Assembly: GCA_938003555.1 (NCBI GenBank)
Contig: CALKXN010000209.1
Location: 1 to 5,298, forward strand
Origin: an uncultured Robiginitomaculum sp.
Lineage (GTDB): Bacteria; Pseudomonadota; Alphaproteobacteria; Caulobacterales; Maricaulaceae
DNA: 5,298 bases
Direction of reading: 5' to 3'
The position numbers and the translations under genes are program-made. Of this stretch, positions 5,168 to 5,298 are shown in pieces; within the stretch, counting starts at the first letter, position 1, and every line of letters starts with the position of its first letter. The notes beneath the pieces are model-generated. The model saw nothing but the letters and a program-made list of their open reading frames with translations. It was not told where the DNA came from and did no database searches.

Positions 5168-5298
5168 CTAGGCTGCCGCATCTATATTGCGCGTCACGCC
5201 GCGAATGGTTTCGGCAAACCCGATCAGATAATTTGAGCCGCGCGCTGTGCGCTGGATTGTAATGCTGCGCTTATCGGACGGGTCGGGCGCGCGCTGCA
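5168..5298 (-). CDS. C-terminal end of an unrecognised gene (5' end outside window)
   Basis: On the minus strand one frame is open from the window edge to a TAG at 5168-5170 and gives 42 residues. The sequence reads QRAPDPSDKRSI, then TIQRTARGSNYLIGF, then AETIRGVTRNIDAAA. The other two minus frames contain a stop near this stretch or are needed by the next gene, and the composition looks protein-like. I do not recognise the family. The ending does not look like the leucyl aminopeptidase that often precedes NlpC/P60 genes in this class. Its stop lies 2 nt before the hydrolase start, so the two are probably one operon with coupled translation. Confidence 0.65.
   Translation of the reverse strand, partial: QRAPDPSDKRSITIQRTARGSNYLIGFAETIRGVTRNIDAAA

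Overview
The window looks like a piece of an alphaproteobacterial chromosome. The best evidence is a membrane-anchored class I cytochrome c of the CycM/c552 type and a tandem-SH3 NlpC/P60 protein of a kind common in that class. GC content looks intermediate rather than extreme, but I did not compute it. A marine Maricaulales/Hyphomonadales-like bacterium would fit; that placement is inference. I see no mobile element, CRISPR array, tRNA or rRNA, and no multi-gene system that looks new.

Layout. Bases 1-708 hold the 3' part of a FecCD/BtuC-type permease. Its stop overlaps the start of the ATPase gene at 705-1466 (ATGA). Together they are the tail of an ABC importer operon for a metal chelate (ferric siderophore, haem or cobalamin). 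The next gene, class II aldolase/adducin-like, lies on the minus strand (2305-1463) and its stop codon overlaps the ATPase stop. A 416-bp region without a gene (2306-2721) separates the aldolase from a divergent terC-type gene (2722-3663). The cytochrome c gene follows on the plus strand (3774-4382). It meets a minus-strand NlpC/P60 cell-wall hydrolase (5165-4395) tail to tail. The last minus-strand gene (5168 to the window edge) is seen only as 42 C-terminal residues, and the hydrolase starts 2 nt after its stop.

How the parts work together. The importer brings in a metal chelate. TerC-family proteins are linked to manganese export and metalation of exported enzymes. The cytochrome carries electrons between bc1 and a terminal oxidase at the inner membrane. 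The hydrolase probably cleaves peptidoglycan peptides. These are ordinary housekeeping or accessory genes, and apart from the two ABC genes and the two minus-strand genes at the right end they need not be co-regulated.

The most interesting material is non-coding. The divergent 2306-2721 region carries a good minus-strand promoter whose two boxes each overlap a small palindrome. It also carries a DtxR/IdeR-like palindrome next to the aldolase ribosome binding site, which can alternatively pair with that site. Further along are an 11-bp perfect hairpin with a third competing arm, a 6-bp perfect hairpin, and a GTGA-N6-TCAC site of CRP type upstream of terC. The cytochrome terminator is also unusual: it lies inside the coding sequence of the opposing hydrolase gene.
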